In this document: positions 1 through 13,863 of the stretch, piece after piece
Layout of the letters: every line of letters starts with the position of its first letter
Position numbering within the stretch: the first letter of the stretch is position 1
The notes under the pieces: model-generated
The model's input: only the letters and a program-made list of their open reading frames with translations
Database searches by the model: none
What the model was told of the DNA's origin: nothing
NCBI RefSeq assembly: GCF_019834675.1
Contig: NZ_JABUBU010000012.1
Span: 1-64,000, forward strand
DNA: 64,000 bases
Reading direction: 5' to 3'
Origin: Rhodococcoides corynebacterioides
Lineage (GTDB): Bacteria; Actinomycetota; Actinomycetes; Mycobacteriales; Mycobacteriaceae
Made by a program: the position numbers and the translations under genes

Positions 1-99
1 CGGGAAACGCCCGGACCCATTCCGAACCCGGAAGCTAAGCCCTCCAGCGCCGATGGTACTGCACCCGACAGGGTGTGGGAGAGTAGGACACCGCCGAAC
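1..99 (+). rRNA. rrf: 5S ribosomal RNA, 3' part (5' end outside window)
   Basis: The first hundred bases match the conserved bacterial 5S core: the CCATTCCGAACCCGGAAG block, then GCGCCGATGGTACTGC, and the 3' strand of the terminal helix (GACACCGCCGAA). About 20 bases of the 5' end are missing because the window begins inside the gene. This is the tail of an rRNA operon running rightwards into the window. Confidence 0.93.
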
Positions 100-112
100 A
101 ACCATTCCACGA

Positions 113-140
113 CACCCCCCGACCACCCGGTCGGGGGGTG
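113..140 (+). terminator. rRNA operon intrinsic terminator
   Basis: A perfect 12-bp inverted repeat (CACCCCCCGACC, four-base loop, GGTCGGGGGGTG) begins 14 bases after the 5S gene. It has no long T tract, as is usual in high-GC actinobacteria. The position fits the end of the rRNA transcript. Confidence 0.85.
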
Positions 141-205
141 CCGTGCGTTCGGGACCCTGTTGTCGAGATGCGCTGCGCGACAGGCCCGTCGAACCTGCCG
201 GCGCG

Positions 206-757
206 TCAGTCGCGGCGAACGCCGAGCGCCGTGAGCGCGGCCGCCACGACGGTGTCGATCCCGTCGACGTCCGCGATGCCGGCGCCGTGCTCACGGGGCT
301 CGAGATCCTCCAGGGTGTCGAACTGCGAATGCAACAGCGACGGCGGCATGAAGTGCTTGCGACGGGTCATGCGGGCCAGCAAGGTGTCGTAGTCCGCCTG
401 CAGGTGCAGGAAGAACAGCTCGGGATAGCCCGTGCGCAGCTTGTCGCGATATGTCACCCGCAACGCCGAGCAGGCGGTGACCGAGGCGACGCCGTCCTGG
501 TCGAGACGACGGATCTCGGCCGCGATCGCCGCGAGCCACGGTGCCCGGTCCTCGTCGGTGAGGGGATGGCCGGCCGACATCTTGTCGATGTTCGCCTTCG
601 GATGCAGGGTGTCGCCCTCGACGAACGACGCGTGGAGCTTGCGCGCCACCCGCTTGCCGACGGTGGTCTTCCCCGTCCCCGACACCCCCATGACGACGAT
701 GTGGCGAGGCGGGCCGTGCGAGGCGTCCGGGTGGCCGGCGCCGGTATCGGTGGTCAC
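206..757 (-). CDS. gntK: Gluconokinase
   Basis: The 183-residue protein has the short shikimate-kinase-like P-loop fold of GntK enzymes, which phosphorylate D-gluconate to 6-phosphogluconate with ATP. The Walker A motif GVSGTGKTT is at residues 24-32, followed by the family's GD(T/S)LHP segment (about 48-53) and the C-terminal RxxHFMP...LxSQFxxLE signature. The GTG start lies one base after the stop of the upstream permease gene, so the two are almost certainly co-transcribed and translationally coupled. Length is normal for the family (about 165-185). An alternative start near GTG 733 or later would trim a non-conserved N-terminus. Function is assigned from motifs and from the neighbouring GntP transporter. 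Confidence 0.93.
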   Translation of the reverse strand: MTTDTGAGHPDASHGPPRHIVVMGVSGTGKTTVGKRVARKLHASFVEGDTLHPKANIDKMSAGHPLTDEDRAPWLAAIAAEIRRLDQDGVASVTACSALRVTYRDKLRTGYPELFFLHLQADYDTLLARMTRRKHFMPPSLLHSQFDTLEDLEPREHGAGIADVDGIDTVVAAALTALGVRRD

Positions 758-758
758 C

Positions 759-2138
<1,380 letters not shown>

Positions 2139-2167
2139 GCGGTCACGCCTCTCCTCGGTGTGACCCG

Positions 2168-2173
2168 ACCCTA
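2168..2173 (-). promoter_or_regulatory. Candidate -10 element of the gntP-gntK operon
   Basis: Read on the minus strand this is TAGGGT. It would place a transcription start near 2161, about 22 bases before the GTG start, with an AGGAGAGG ribosome-binding sequence in the leader. No clear -35 element is visible. Confidence 0.4.
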
Positions 2174-2258
2174 AGGTCCGGTGGTCGGCGCCCGAGCCGG
2201 ACGCACGCGCACCGTGTCCCAATCGTCACGTTCGGCGTGCGCGGCGGACCGCACCCCG

Positions 2259-3941
2259 CTACCGCTGTCGCTGTACCCGGGCCTCGTCCCAGACCGGCTC
2301 GTCCGCCTCGGTGACACGGCCGTCGGACCGGAACACCAGGAAGCGATCGAAGCTCCGCGCGAACCAGCGGTCGTGCGTCACGGCGATCACCGTGCCGTCG
2401 AACGCGGCGATGGCGTCCTGCAACGAGTCCGCCGACTCCAGGTCGAGATTGTCGGTGGGCTCGTCGAGGAGCAGCAGAGTCGCCCCGGACAGCTCGAGCA
2501 GCAGAATCTGCAGGCGTGCCTGCTGCCCGCCGGACAGGTCGTCGTACTTCTGCTCGGCCTGCCGGGACAGGCCGTACCGATCGAGCGCCCGCGAGGCCGC
2601 TTCCCGTCCCATGCCCGCCCGGTGCGCGGTCCCCAGATGCAGGATCTCGAGCAGCGTCGACCCTTCGAGGTCCGGCCGGGTGTGCGTCTGCGCGAACAGT
2701 CCCGGACGAACCCGGGACCCGAGTACGGCGGTCCCGGTGTGCGGCACGGGCGCGAGGTCCAGCTCGTCGACGGGCCGATGCTCGGGGGCGGGATCGGACC
2801 CCCCGCCGGCGAGCAGCCGGAGGAAGTGCGACTTGCCCGACCCGTTCGAGCCGAGCACCGCCACGCGGTCGCCGTACCAGAGCTCGGTGTCGAACGGCGC
2901 CATGAGTCCGGTGAGCCCCAGACCGGTGCACACCACGGCGCGCTTCGCGGTCCGCCCACCCGTCAGGCGCACGGACACGTTCTGCCGCAACGGAACCGCC
3001 TCCGGCGGACCGGCCTGCTCGAACTTCTCGAGTCGGGTGCGCGCCGCCTGGTATCGCGAGGCCACGCCGTCGTTGAACTTCGCCTTCTCTCGCAGCCGCA
3101 GCACCAACGCCTGCAACTTGGCGCGCTCCTCGTCCCAGCGGGCGCGCAGTTCGTCGAGCCGCTCGGTTCGCCGTACGCGCGCGTCGGCGTAGGTGGAAAA
3201 CCCGCCGCCGTGGACCCACGCCGTCGCGCCGGCGACGCCCGGCTCGAGCGTCACCACCCGAGTGGCCGCCTGCGCCAACAACTCTCGGTCGTGACTGATG
3301 AAGAGCACGGACTTGTCCGACGCCGCGATGGTGCGTTCCAGCCACCGCTTGCCGGGCACGTCCAGGTAGTTGTCGGGCTCGTCGAGCAGCAGGAGCCGAT
3401 CGGTGCCGCCGAAGAGCGCCTCGAGCACCAGCCGCTTCTGCTCACCGCCGCTCAGTGACGCGGCAGCGCGCCACTTCGCGCGGTCGTACGGCATCCCGAG
3501 GGCGGTGGTGGTGACCTCGTCCCAGAACGGTTCGAGGTCGTAGCCCCCGGCGTCGCCCCAGTCGGACAGCGCTGTGGCGTAGGCCATCTGGGCTCGCTCG
3601 TCGTCCCACTCGATCATGGCCGTCTCGGCGTCGTCGAGCGCGGTCGCCGCGGCGCGCACGGCGGGTGAACACGCGGTCAGCAGGAGGTCGCGCACCGTCG
3701 TCTCGTCTCGCACCTTCCCCACGAACTGGCGCATCACCCCGAGCGAACCGGATCGGGTCACCGTGCCGGAATCGGGCTCGATCTCGCCGGCGACAAGCCG
3801 TGTGACCGTGGTCTTTCCGGCCCCGTTGGGTCCGATGAGGGCGGTCTTGGCGCCGTCGCCGACGCGGAACGACACGCCGTTCAGCAGCGGTCGACCGTCG
3901 GGAAGCGCGAGGTCGACGTCGACCAGTTCGAGATGAGCCAC
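2259..3941 (-). CDS. ABC-F family ATPase (ribosome-associated type)
   Basis: The 560-residue protein has two ABC ATPase cassettes on one chain and no membrane segments, the ABC-F layout. Cassette 1 has Walker A GPNGAGKTT (residues 37-45), signature LSGGEQKR and Walker B LLLLDEPDNYLD. Cassette 2 has Walker A GSNGSGKSH, signature LSGGQQAR and LLLLDEPTDNLD. A charged linker rich in Arg and Glu (roughly residues 260-310) lies between them. ABC-F proteins act in the ribosomal E site as translation factors or antibiotic-protection factors; which applies here cannot be read from the sequence. The GTG start at 3941 follows a TACGCT hexamer by eight bases, predicting a leaderless mRNA. It is divergent from the HAD phosphatase gene. 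Confidence 0.9.
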   Translation of the reverse strand: MAHLELVDVDLALPDGRPLLNGVSFRVGDGAKTALIGPNGAGKTTVTRLVAGEIEPDSGTVTRSGSLGVMRQFVGKVRDETTVRDLLLTACSPAVRAAATALDDAETAMIEWDDERAQMAYATALSDWGDAGGYDLEPFWDEVTTTALGMPYDRAKWRAAASLSGGEQKRLVLEALFGGTDRLLLLDEPDNYLDVPGKRWLERTIAASDKSVLFISHDRELLAQAATRVVTLEPGVAGATAWVHGGGFSTYADARVRRTERLDELRARWDEERAKLQALVLRLREKAKFNDGVASRYQAARTRLEKFEQAGPPEAVPLRQNVSVRLTGGRTAKRAVVCTGLGLTGLMAPFDTELWYGDRVAVLGSNGSGKSHFLRLLAGGGSDPAPEHRPVDELDLAPVPHTGTAVLGSRVRPGLFAQTHTRPDLEGSTLLEILHLGTAHRAGMGREAASRALDRYGLSRQAEQKYDDLSGGQQARLQILLLELSGATLLLLDEPTDNLDLESADSLQDAIAAFDGTVIAVTHDRWFARSFDRFLVFRSDGRVTEADEPVWDEARVQRQR

Positions 3942-3949
3942 GGGCGGTC

Positions 3950-3955
3950 AGCGTA
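3950..3955 (-). promoter_or_regulatory. Predicted leaderless-transcript -10 (TACGCT) of the ABC-F gene
   Basis: TACGCT on the minus strand ends eight bases before the GTG start codon, and no Shine-Dalgarno sequence lies between them. The spacing matches the other predicted leaderless genes in this window. Confidence 0.5.
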
Positions 3956-4021
3956 CGGCGACGGGCCGACGGGCGTCACCCGATATTCGGCGGTGTCGGT
4001 CCGGTCGGGCAGACTCGAACG

Positions 4022-4843
4022 ATGCAGCCCACCCGACCGCGCCTCGTCGCCTCCGACGTCGACGGAACGCTTCTCGACCGGCACGAGCGCGTCAGTGCCC
4101 GCACCCGCGCCGCCGTGCACGCGATCGTCGCGGCAGGGGACGTCTTCGTCCTCGCGACCGGTCGGCCGCCGCGGTGGATCACCCCGGTCGTCGAGCAGCT
4201 GGGCCTGGCCCCGCGCGCGGTGTGCGCCAACGGCGCGGTGCTCTACGACAGCGAGACCGACCGGGTGATCTCGGCGGCGACGCTGGGGGTCGACGAGCTG
4301 GCCGAGATCGCCGCGGTGGTCGGCGCCCTGCTGCCGGGCTGCGGCCTGGCGGTGGAGCGGGTGGGCGAATCCGCCCACGATTCGGCGACACCCCAGTTCG
4401 TCAGCGAACCCGGGTACGAACACGCCTGGCTGAACCCCGACAACACCGAGACCTCCGCCGAGGACGTGCTGTCGGCGCCGGCGGTGAAGTTGCTCGTCCG
4501 GCAGTCGTCGATGACCAGTGGGGCGATGGCCGCGGCCATCACCGCGCACGTCGAGCATCTGGCCGACGTGACGTTCTCCACCGACAACGGGCTCGTCGAG
4601 CTCAGCGCACCCGGCGTGACCAAGGCGTCGGGCCTGCTCGAGGTGGGGCGCACCCTCGGCATCGACGCCGCAGAGATGGTCGCGTTCGGCGACATGCCCA
4701 ACGACGTCCCCATGCTGACGGCCGTCGGCCACGGCGTCGCGATGGGCAACGCCCATCCTGATGCAATCGCCGCGGCCGACGAGGTCACCGCGACCAACGC
4801 CGACGACGGGGTGGCCCGCGTCGTCGAGCGCTGGTGGACCTGA
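4022..4843 (+). CDS. Cof-type HAD-IIB phosphatase (Rv3813c-like)
   Basis: This 273-residue protein is a haloacid-dehalogenase-superfamily hydrolase of the Cof/IIB class. Motif I is SDVDGTLLD with nucleophile D12 and acid/base D14; motif II is LATGRPP; a lysine of motif III is in the TKASGL segment; motif IV is FGDMPNDVPML with acidic residues near 224 and 228. The substrate is unknown; the class usually acts on sugar phosphates or flavin/pyridoxal phosphates. The gene occupies the same edge of the galactan cluster as Rv3813c in M. tuberculosis. The ATG start has a weak ribosome-binding site. Confidence 0.9.
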   Translation: MQPTRPRLVASDVDGTLLDRHERVSARTRAAVHAIVAAGDVFVLATGRPPRWITPVVEQLGLAPRAVCANGAVLYDSETDRVISAATLGVDELAEIAAVVGALLPGCGLAVERVGESAHDSATPQFVSEPGYEHAWLNPDNTETSAEDVLSAPAVKLLVRQSSMTSGAMAAAITAHVEHLADVTFSTDNGLVELSAPGVTKASGLLEVGRTLGIDAAEMVAFGDMPNDVPMLTAVGHGVAMGNAHPDAIAAADEVTATNADDGVARVVERWWT

Positions 4844-4862
4844 GCTACCGACGACGGCCGGG

Positions 4863-6980
4863 TCAGCCCACCGGGGCGGGCTCGGGTGCCGGTGCCGCCT
4901 CGGGTGCGGGTGCGGGTGCGGCCTCGGGCGCCGGGGCCGCCTCGGGTGCCGGTGCGGGAGCGCCGGCGTTCATCTCCGTCGTGTAGGTGTCGACGAACGT
5001 CTTCATCACCGTGGTCACGATGCCGGTGACCTGGTCGAAGATCAGCGAGCCGTTGGTGAAGTCGGTCTGCTTGCCGCCGGGGATGTCGTACTCGTCCGTG
5101 ACGGGCAGGCCCAGCGACCCGGACTCCGACCCCTGTGCGAGGAACTGCTGGTAGATCTTGCCCAGCACCGAGACCACCTGGCCGGTCGGCGTCGTGTAGA
5201 TCGATCCGTTGACGAAGTCCGCCTTCTCGAGCCCGTCGGCGATCGGCAGGAGGCCCGTCAGCGCGGCGCCGAGGCGTCCGGTCTCGCCGCCCTCGGCGAC
5301 CCACTTCTGGACGACGGGGTTCTGCACGCCCATGCGCAGGAGGTCGGACACCAGGCCGCGCAGGGCGGCGCTGCTGTCGCGGCCCGACGCGTCGGTGCTC
5401 GGCGGTGCGGGGACCGTACCGTCGCCGACGACGGTGTCGGGCGAGGTGACGGGCTGCGGTGCGGTCGGCGATCCGGCGCCGAGGTTGGCCGCGGCGATCG
5501 ACCGGATGTCGCCGAGTCGGGCGTACGCGGCGTCGCCCGGGCACTCGGTGTTGCCGACGTCGCGGTGCGCGAAGATCACCGGCAGATCGATGGCATTGCC
5601 CTGCGGCACGAAGGTGTACTGCGTGCCCTCGGAGTACATGGTGGTGCGGCCTTGCGGATCCAGCCCCGCCTTGCCGAGGCGCCATCCGAGGAAGCGGCCG
5701 GCGGCGTCGATGGACTCCTGGGTCGGAGCGGTCCGGCTGTAGTCACCCATCAGCGCGAGGCCCATGGTGTTCTCGTTGAAGCCGCCGGCGTGCGCGCCCT
5801 CGACGTTGCGGTCGAGACCGCCCGCGCGGCCCTCGAAGACCTGACCGTACTTGTCGACCAGCACGTTGTAGCCGATGTCGCACCAGCCCAGCGTCTGCGC
5901 GTGGTACGCGTAGATCGCGCGGACGATGCCCGCGGACTCCTGCCGGGTGTAGTTGTTGCTGCCCGCGGTGTGGTGAATCGTCGCGCCGCCCAGCGAGTCG
6001 TCGTACGTCGGGCTGCCGCAGCGGATCGACTCGTCGGCGCCCCACTGTGCGCGGGAGATGACGGCCGGGCCGGAACCGGAGACCGGGGCGGCGATGTCCG
6101 CCAGGGTCGCGTCGGCGGCCGACGTGCCGGGGGTGATGAGGACGGCCGTCGCGTCGGCGAGGGTCTGGGCGACCGGTGCGGCCGGCTGGGCGCGCAGCGG
6201 GCTCGACGACGACGCGGGGACGTAGCCGAGCTCGGCGGGCGCGGGATCGGCCGGCGCCGGGGCGGGGAGATCGGCGGGAGCCGGAGCTGCGGCCTCTGCG
6301 GGAGCCGGGGCCGGCGCCGGGGGAACCGGGAACGCCGGGTCCGCCGGGTTGACGGCCGGGGTGGGCACGGTGGGGGTGAGCAGGAACTGGACGCGCTTGG
6401 TGGCGCCGACGTAGATCGGTTCGGTCCCGGGGGACGCGGTGGGCACGTCGGAGTCGGAGCGGCCGGTGTCGATGGGCTGCGTCTCGTTCCACGGCCCCCA
6501 CGACCCGTCGTCGAGCTGCGCACGCACGCGGGCGACGGCGTTGCCGAGCTGCTCCGCGGTGAGCGCGACCATGCTGAACGGCGTGTCCTGCGCGATCTCC
6601 TTCACGACGGCGCCGCCGGCGGGGACCTCGACGGCGTCGGCCACGTCGCCGGGCGCGAGGGGTGCGGGCGCCGCTGCCCCGGGCACGGTGATGCCGGGAA
6701 TGGCGGGGATCTCGAGGTTGTCCGGGATCGGCAGGTCACGCAGCGAGCCGAGGTTGATGTCGGGCAGTGCGAGGCCGGTCAGCTGTTCGAGCGGGATGAC
6801 GATGTCGGGGGCGTTCGCCAACGCGAGTTTGGCGATCCTGGTGGGGACCACGACGGCCGAATCGGTGGCGGTCTGCACGTCGGTGGACTGCTCGCGGACG
6901 AGGTGGACGGCGACGGGGGTGGTCACCGCCAGCGCGGCGACGACACCCATGACGAGTGCGGGCTTCGGGCGACGGTGCAC
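4863..6980 (-). CDS. Secreted PGRP-domain amidase with LGFP repeats (Rv3811/Csp-like)
   Basis: The 705-residue protein starts with a signal sequence or anchor (HRRPKP then a hydrophobic stretch to about residue 30). A proline/alanine-rich linker precedes a peptidoglycan-recognition/N-acetylmuramoyl-L-alanine amidase domain at about residues 303-493. Zinc ligands are visible as the IHHTAG histidine, the AHRDVG histidine and the ECPG cysteine, so it is probably catalytically active. LGFP-type repeats follow (for example LGLPVTDEYDIPGG), a module thought to hold proteins in the mycolate/arabinogalactan wall. The tail is an Ala/Pro/Glu low-complexity segment. I chose GTG 6980 because AGGGGAG lies seven bases upstream; GTG 7013 is the alternative. 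It is convergent with the HAD gene and divergent from glf. Confidence 0.9.
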   Translation of the reverse strand: MHRRPKPALVMGVVAALAVTTPVAVHLVREQSTDVQTATDSAVVVPTRIAKLALANAPDIVIPLEQLTGLALPDINLGSLRDLPIPDNLEIPAIPGITVPGAAAPAPLAPGDVADAVEVPAGGAVVKEIAQDTPFSMVALTAEQLGNAVARVRAQLDDGSWGPWNETQPIDTGRSDSDVPTASPGTEPIYVGATKRVQFLLTPTVPTPAVNPADPAFPVPPAPAPAPAEAAAPAPADLPAPAPADPAPAELGYVPASSSSPLRAQPAAPVAQTLADATAVLITPGTSAADATLADIAAPVSGSGPAVISRAQWGADESIRCGSPTYDDSLGGATIHHTAGSNNYTRQESAGIVRAIYAYHAQTLGWCDIGYNVLVDKYGQVFEGRAGGLDRNVEGAHAGGFNENTMGLALMGDYSRTAPTQESIDAAGRFLGWRLGKAGLDPQGRTTMYSEGTQYTFVPQGNAIDLPVIFAHRDVGNTECPGDAAYARLGDIRSIAAANLGAGSPTAPQPVTSPDTVVGDGTVPAPPSTDASGRDSSAALRGLVSDLLRMGVQNPVVQKWVAEGGETGRLGAALTGLLPIADGLEKADFVNGSIYTTPTGQVVSVLGKIYQQFLAQGSESGSLGLPVTDEYDIPGGKQTDFTNGSLIFDQVTGIVTTVMKTFVDTYTTEMNAGAPAPAPEAAPAPEAAPAPAPEAAPAPEPAPVG

Positions 6981-7037
6981 TGATGAACTCCCCTGGTAGA
7001 CGTCGTTGCGCACCGGGTCGTCGTGTCACGGATGTGA

Positions 7038-10232
<3,195 letters not shown>

Positions 10233-10258
<26 letters not shown>

Positions 10259-10799
10259 CGACGCGGCCGGCCCGTCGCCGGTCACGCTGCCGACGCCGAA
10301 CGCCGACGTCCGGGTGCTGCTCGCGGTCCAGCGGACCGTCGGCTCGGTGCCCGGCGCCGTGCGGACCGCGCGGGGCCTGTCGCATCTCGGTGAGCACGCC
10401 CTCGGCTGGATCGCCGTCGGCGGGCTCGGCGCCGCACTCGACCCGGCCCGACGTCCGCAGTGGACCACCGTCGTCGTCGGGGCCGTCGGAGCGCACGCCG
10501 CCTCGATCGCCGTGAAGCGCGTCGTGCGTCGCCGTCGACCGACCCATCCGGACGTCCGCATCGGCGTCGGCGTCCCCAGCAAGTTCAGTTTCCCGTCGTC
10601 GCACGCCACGTCGACGACGGCGGCCGCGCTGCTGATCGGACGGGCCTGCGGGCTCCCGGTCGCGCCGGTCCTGGTGCCCACCATGCTGCTCTCGCGGCTG
10701 GTCCTGGGCGTGCACTACCCGTCCGACGTGCTCAGCGGCGCCGCTCTCGGCGCGGCGAGCGCGGCGGTCGCGGTTCGACTCGAGAAGGCGGCGTCATGA
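10233..10799 (+). CDS. PAP2-family phosphatase (Rv3807c-like, probable decaprenyl-phosphoribose-5-phosphate phosphatase)
   Basis: The 188-residue membrane protein carries the three PAP2 phosphatase motifs: KRVVRRRRP, PSSH (histidine about 124) and SRLVLGVHYPSD (histidine about 161). Its position between glfT2 and ubiA is that of Rv3807c, proposed to remove the 5-phosphate from the UbiA product during decaprenyl-phosphoarabinose synthesis. That role is inferred from position and family. The GTG start lies inside the end of glfT2, and its stop overlaps the ubiA ATG (ATGA). Confidence 0.9.
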
Positions 10800-11701
10800 G
10801 CGAGGAACCCACCGAGGTCGGTCGACCGCCGGCCAACCTGGCGGCCGGCATCGTCAAGGCCGTGCGCCCCCGGCAGTGGGTGAAGAACGTCCTGGTCCTC
10901 GCGGCGCCGCTGGCGGCCGGGTCGGTCACCGAGGGCTCGGTGCTGCTGCCCGTCGCCCTCGCGTTCGTGGTGTTCTGCATGGCGGCGTCGGGCATCTACC
11001 TGGTCAACGACGCGATGGACGTCGAGGCCGACCGCGCTCACCCCACCAAGCGGTTCCGGCCGATCGCGGCCGGGGTCCTGCCGGTTCAGCTGGCGTACGC
11101 GATGGCCGTCGTCCTGCTCGGTGGGGCGATCGCGCTGTCGTTCCTGGCCAACTGGAACCTCGCCGTGGTGATGGCCGTCTACATCGGCGTGCAGCTCGCG
11201 TACTGCTTCGGGCTCAAGCACCAGGCCGTCCTCGACATCTGCATCGTCTCGTCCGGGTTCCTGCTGCGCGCGATCGCCGGCGGTGTGGCCGCCGACATCC
11301 CGCTCTCGCAGTGGTTCCTGCTCATCATGGCGTTCGGGTCGCTGTTCATGGCGGCCGGCAAGCGCTACGCCGAGCTGCAGCTCGCCGAGCGCACCGGCGC
11401 CAAGATCCGCCGGTCGCTGGAGAACTACACCACCACCTACCTGCGCTTCGTGTGGACGCTGAGCGCCACTGCCGTCGTCATCTGCTACGGCCTGTGGGCC
11501 TTCGATCAGGACGCGAAGAACGACAGCACCCTGTTCGCCATCTCGATGGTTCCGTTCACCGTCGCTATCCTTCGATACGCCGTCGACGTCGACGGCGGTG
11601 AAGCCGGCGAGCCCGAGGAGATCGCCCTCGGCGATCGAGTGCTCCAACTGCTCGCCATCGCGTGGATCGGAGTGGTGGGTGTCGCTGTCTACCTCGCCTA
11701 G
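10796..11701 (+). CDS. ubiA: Decaprenyl-phosphate phosphoribosyltransferase (UbiA family)
   Basis: This 301-residue polytopic protein is a UbiA-superfamily prenyltransferase. The Asp-rich motif NDAMDVEAD (residues 71-79) and the following HPTKRFRPIAAG are the phosphoribose/Mg-binding segments of Rv3806c-type enzymes. It transfers 5-phosphoribose from PRPP to decaprenyl phosphate, the first committed step to the arabinose donor completed by DprE1/DprE2 encoded 30 kb away. The start ATG overlaps the preceding stop by four bases. A second acidic motif (near YAELQ) also fits the family. Confidence 0.95.
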   Translation: MSEEPTEVGRPPANLAAGIVKAVRPRQWVKNVLVLAAPLAAGSVTEGSVLLPVALAFVVFCMAASGIYLVNDAMDVEADRAHPTKRFRPIAAGVLPVQLAYAMAVVLLGGAIALSFLANWNLAVVMAVYIGVQLAYCFGLKHQAVLDICIVSSGFLLRAIAGGVAADIPLSQWFLLIMAFGSLFMAAGKRYAELQLAERTGAKIRRSLENYTTTYLRFVWTLSATAVVICYGLWAFDQDAKNDSTLFAISMVPFTVAILRYAVDVDGGEAGEPEEIALGDRVLQLLAIAWIGVVGVAVYLA

Positions 11702-13568
11702 GGGGACGACGCGCACGGAAGCAGTCGACCCGACCGCGACGTCGGCCCCTCGCTGGGCCCGCGTCGTCGGCGCGGTGGGCGTGCTGGTGGTCGGCGTCGT
11801 GACGTTCCTCGGCGCCTGGGAGCGACGCTGGATCGCCGACGACGGGCTGATCGTGCTGCGCACGGTCCGCAACCTGCTGGCCGGCAACGGGCCGGTCTTC
11901 AACGCGGGCGAGCGGGTCGAGGCCAACACCAGTACCGCGTGGACCTACGTGGTGTGGTTCTTCTCCTGGCTCACGGACGTGCGGCTCGAGTACGTGGTGC
12001 TCACGATCGCCCTGGTGCTGACGACGGCCGCGGTGGTCGTCGCGATGCTCGGCACCATGCGCCTCTACGGTGGGCGCGCGGTGGTGCTCTTGCCCGCCGG
12101 AGCCGTCGTCTACGTCGCGGTTCCGCCGGCGCGCGACTTCGCGACGTCGGGACTCGAGACGTGCCTGGTGATCTTCTGGATCGCCGTCCTGTGGTGGGCG
12201 ATGCTGCGGTGGGCCGACCGCGCCACCCGTCCCGGACTCGGCGCTGTGCTGTTCCTGGCCTTCTGGGGCGGTCTGTCGCCGCTGGTGCGTCCCGAACTGG
12301 TGCTGGTCGGCGCGATCGCGCTGCTCATGCTGGTCGCGGTTCCGCAGTCGTGGGCCCGGCGCGCCGCGATCGTGGTGGTCGCCGGCGTGACGCCGGTGGG
12401 CTACCAGATCTGGCGGATGGGCTACTACGCGCTGCCCTACCCCAACACGGCCGTGTCGAAGGACGCCGGCGGCGCCAAGTGGGAGCAGGGGCTGACCTAC
12501 CTGGGCAACCTGGTGGGCCCCTACGCGCTGTGGGTGCCGCTGCTGCTCGTCGCGATGGCCGTCCTGGTGTGGGCGCTTGCGGCGCCGCGCTCGACTGCGC
12601 GTGTCGGACGGGCGCGCCCGACTCTCCCGACGAGCCTCGACGCCCTGCGGACCCCGTCCGCGGTGGTGGCGTTCGCGCTGCTCGCCGGACTGCTGTCCGT
12701 GGTCTACGCGGTGCGCGTCGGCGGTGACTTCATGCACGGCCGGACGCTGCTGCCGGCGTTGTTCCTGCTGTTGCTGCCCGTCGCGGTGATTCCGGTTCCG
12801 CTGCGCCGCGGCCCGATCGCGCTGGTGAGCGCCCTGCTGGTGTGGGTCGGCGTGTTGGTGTGGGCCGTGGCCGCGGCGTTCACGACGGCCATGCCGCAGG
12901 GCACGCAGGTCGGCCGCAGCGGCATCGTCGACGAGCGTGCCTTCTACTCCGTCAACACCGGTCACCGGCATCCGATCCTCGCGAGCGACTACCTCGACTA
13001 CCCGCGCATGCGGGCGATGGTCGACGCGATCGAGAGCACGCCCGACGGGGGGCTGCTGCTGCCGTCCGCCCAGTTCACGAGCTGGGACGTGGTGCCGCCG
13101 CCGCTGCCGATTCCCGAGGGCGGCGCCGAGCACGTCGTGTTCTTCCTCAATCTGGGCATGACCAGCATGAACGTCGGGCTCGACGTGCGGGTGCTCGATC
13201 AGATGGGGTTGGCGTACCCGCTGGCCGCGCACACCGAGCGGCTGGAGAACGGCCGCATCGGCCACGACAAGAACCTGTTCCCCGATTGGGTGGTCGCGGA
13301 CACGGGGATGGTCGACGTGCACCCGTTCCTGCCGTTCTACCTCGACGAGGACTGGGTGGCGCAGGCGAAGGTCGCGCTGACGTGCCCGGACACCGAGGCC
13401 CTGCTGACCTCGTATCGGTCGGACCTGACGCGGGCGCGCTTCGTGCAGAACCTCAAGCACGCGTTCGACTACGCGGCGTACCGCATCGACCGGGTGCCGA
13501 AGTACGAGATCGAGCGCTGCGGCCTGACCTTGCCCCCCGAGCGGACTCCGACGGGACCGACGTCGTGA
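11679..13568 (+). CDS. aftB: Terminal beta-(1-2) arabinofuranosyltransferase AftB
   Basis: The 629-residue GT-C membrane protein closely matches the expected AftB length (about 627). The first extracytoplasmic loop carries WIADDGLIVLR with D54-D55, the position of the catalytic acid in GT-C enzymes, followed by EANTSTAWTYVVW. About ten hydrophobic helices are followed by a periplasmic C-terminal domain. AftB caps arabinan non-reducing ends using decaprenyl-phosphoarabinose. GTG 11679 follows a CGGAG-type site and overlaps the end of ubiA by 23 bases. This is the last gene of the overlapping glf cluster. Confidence 0.94.
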   Translation: MSLSTSPRGTTRTEAVDPTATSAPRWARVVGAVGVLVVGVVTFLGAWERRWIADDGLIVLRTVRNLLAGNGPVFNAGERVEANTSTAWTYVVWFFSWLTDVRLEYVVLTIALVLTTAAVVVAMLGTMRLYGGRAVVLLPAGAVVYVAVPPARDFATSGLETCLVIFWIAVLWWAMLRWADRATRPGLGAVLFLAFWGGLSPLVRPELVLVGAIALLMLVAVPQSWARRAAIVVVAGVTPVGYQIWRMGYYALPYPNTAVSKDAGGAKWEQGLTYLGNLVGPYALWVPLLLVAMAVLVWALAAPRSTARVGRARPTLPTSLDALRTPSAVVAFALLAGLLSVVYAVRVGGDFMHGRTLLPALFLLLLPVAVIPVPLRRGPIALVSALLVWVGVLVWAVAAAFTTAMPQGTQVGRSGIVDERAFYSVNTGHRHPILASDYLDYPRMRAMVDAIESTPDGGLLLPSAQFTSWDVVPPPLPIPEGGAEHVVFFLNLGMTSMNVGLDVRVLDQMGLAYPLAAHTERLENGRIGHDKNLFPDWVVADTGMVDVHPFLPFYLDEDWVAQAKVALTCPDTEALLTSYRSDLTRARFVQNLKHAFDYAAYRIDRVPKYEIERCGLTLPPERTPTGPTS

Positions 13569-13863
13569 GTGAGATCTACGTCACACACGGCGTGTCGCGT
13601 CGTGCTGTTTCCCCCTCGACCGTGCGATGTCACGACGCGACCGGCTGGAATCTTGCATCTCGGTTGTGTAACGCTGTCATCGTCGCGGGGGATATGCAGA
13701 GATGATGTGCGTCGACGTGCGAACTCGCCCACCGGGCGACGTGCGCGCAGTGGACGAAACCGAGGGACGGCGTTCGTGAAGCGAAACGGGAACGCCGCCC
13801 GATCGAACGGAACGAAGCGGTGTGGCCGACCGGCCGCACGTGTGAAGGTGAGAGGCCGAATGT
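13569..13863. other. 295-bp intergenic region before the mycolyltransferases
   Basis: No convincing ORF is seen. The stretch around 13600-13710 is lower in GC than its flanks and probably holds the promoter of the mycolyltransferase at 13864, but I cannot pick out one -10/-35 pair with confidence. A GAGAGG ribosome-binding sequence lies at its right edge. Confidence 0.5.
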
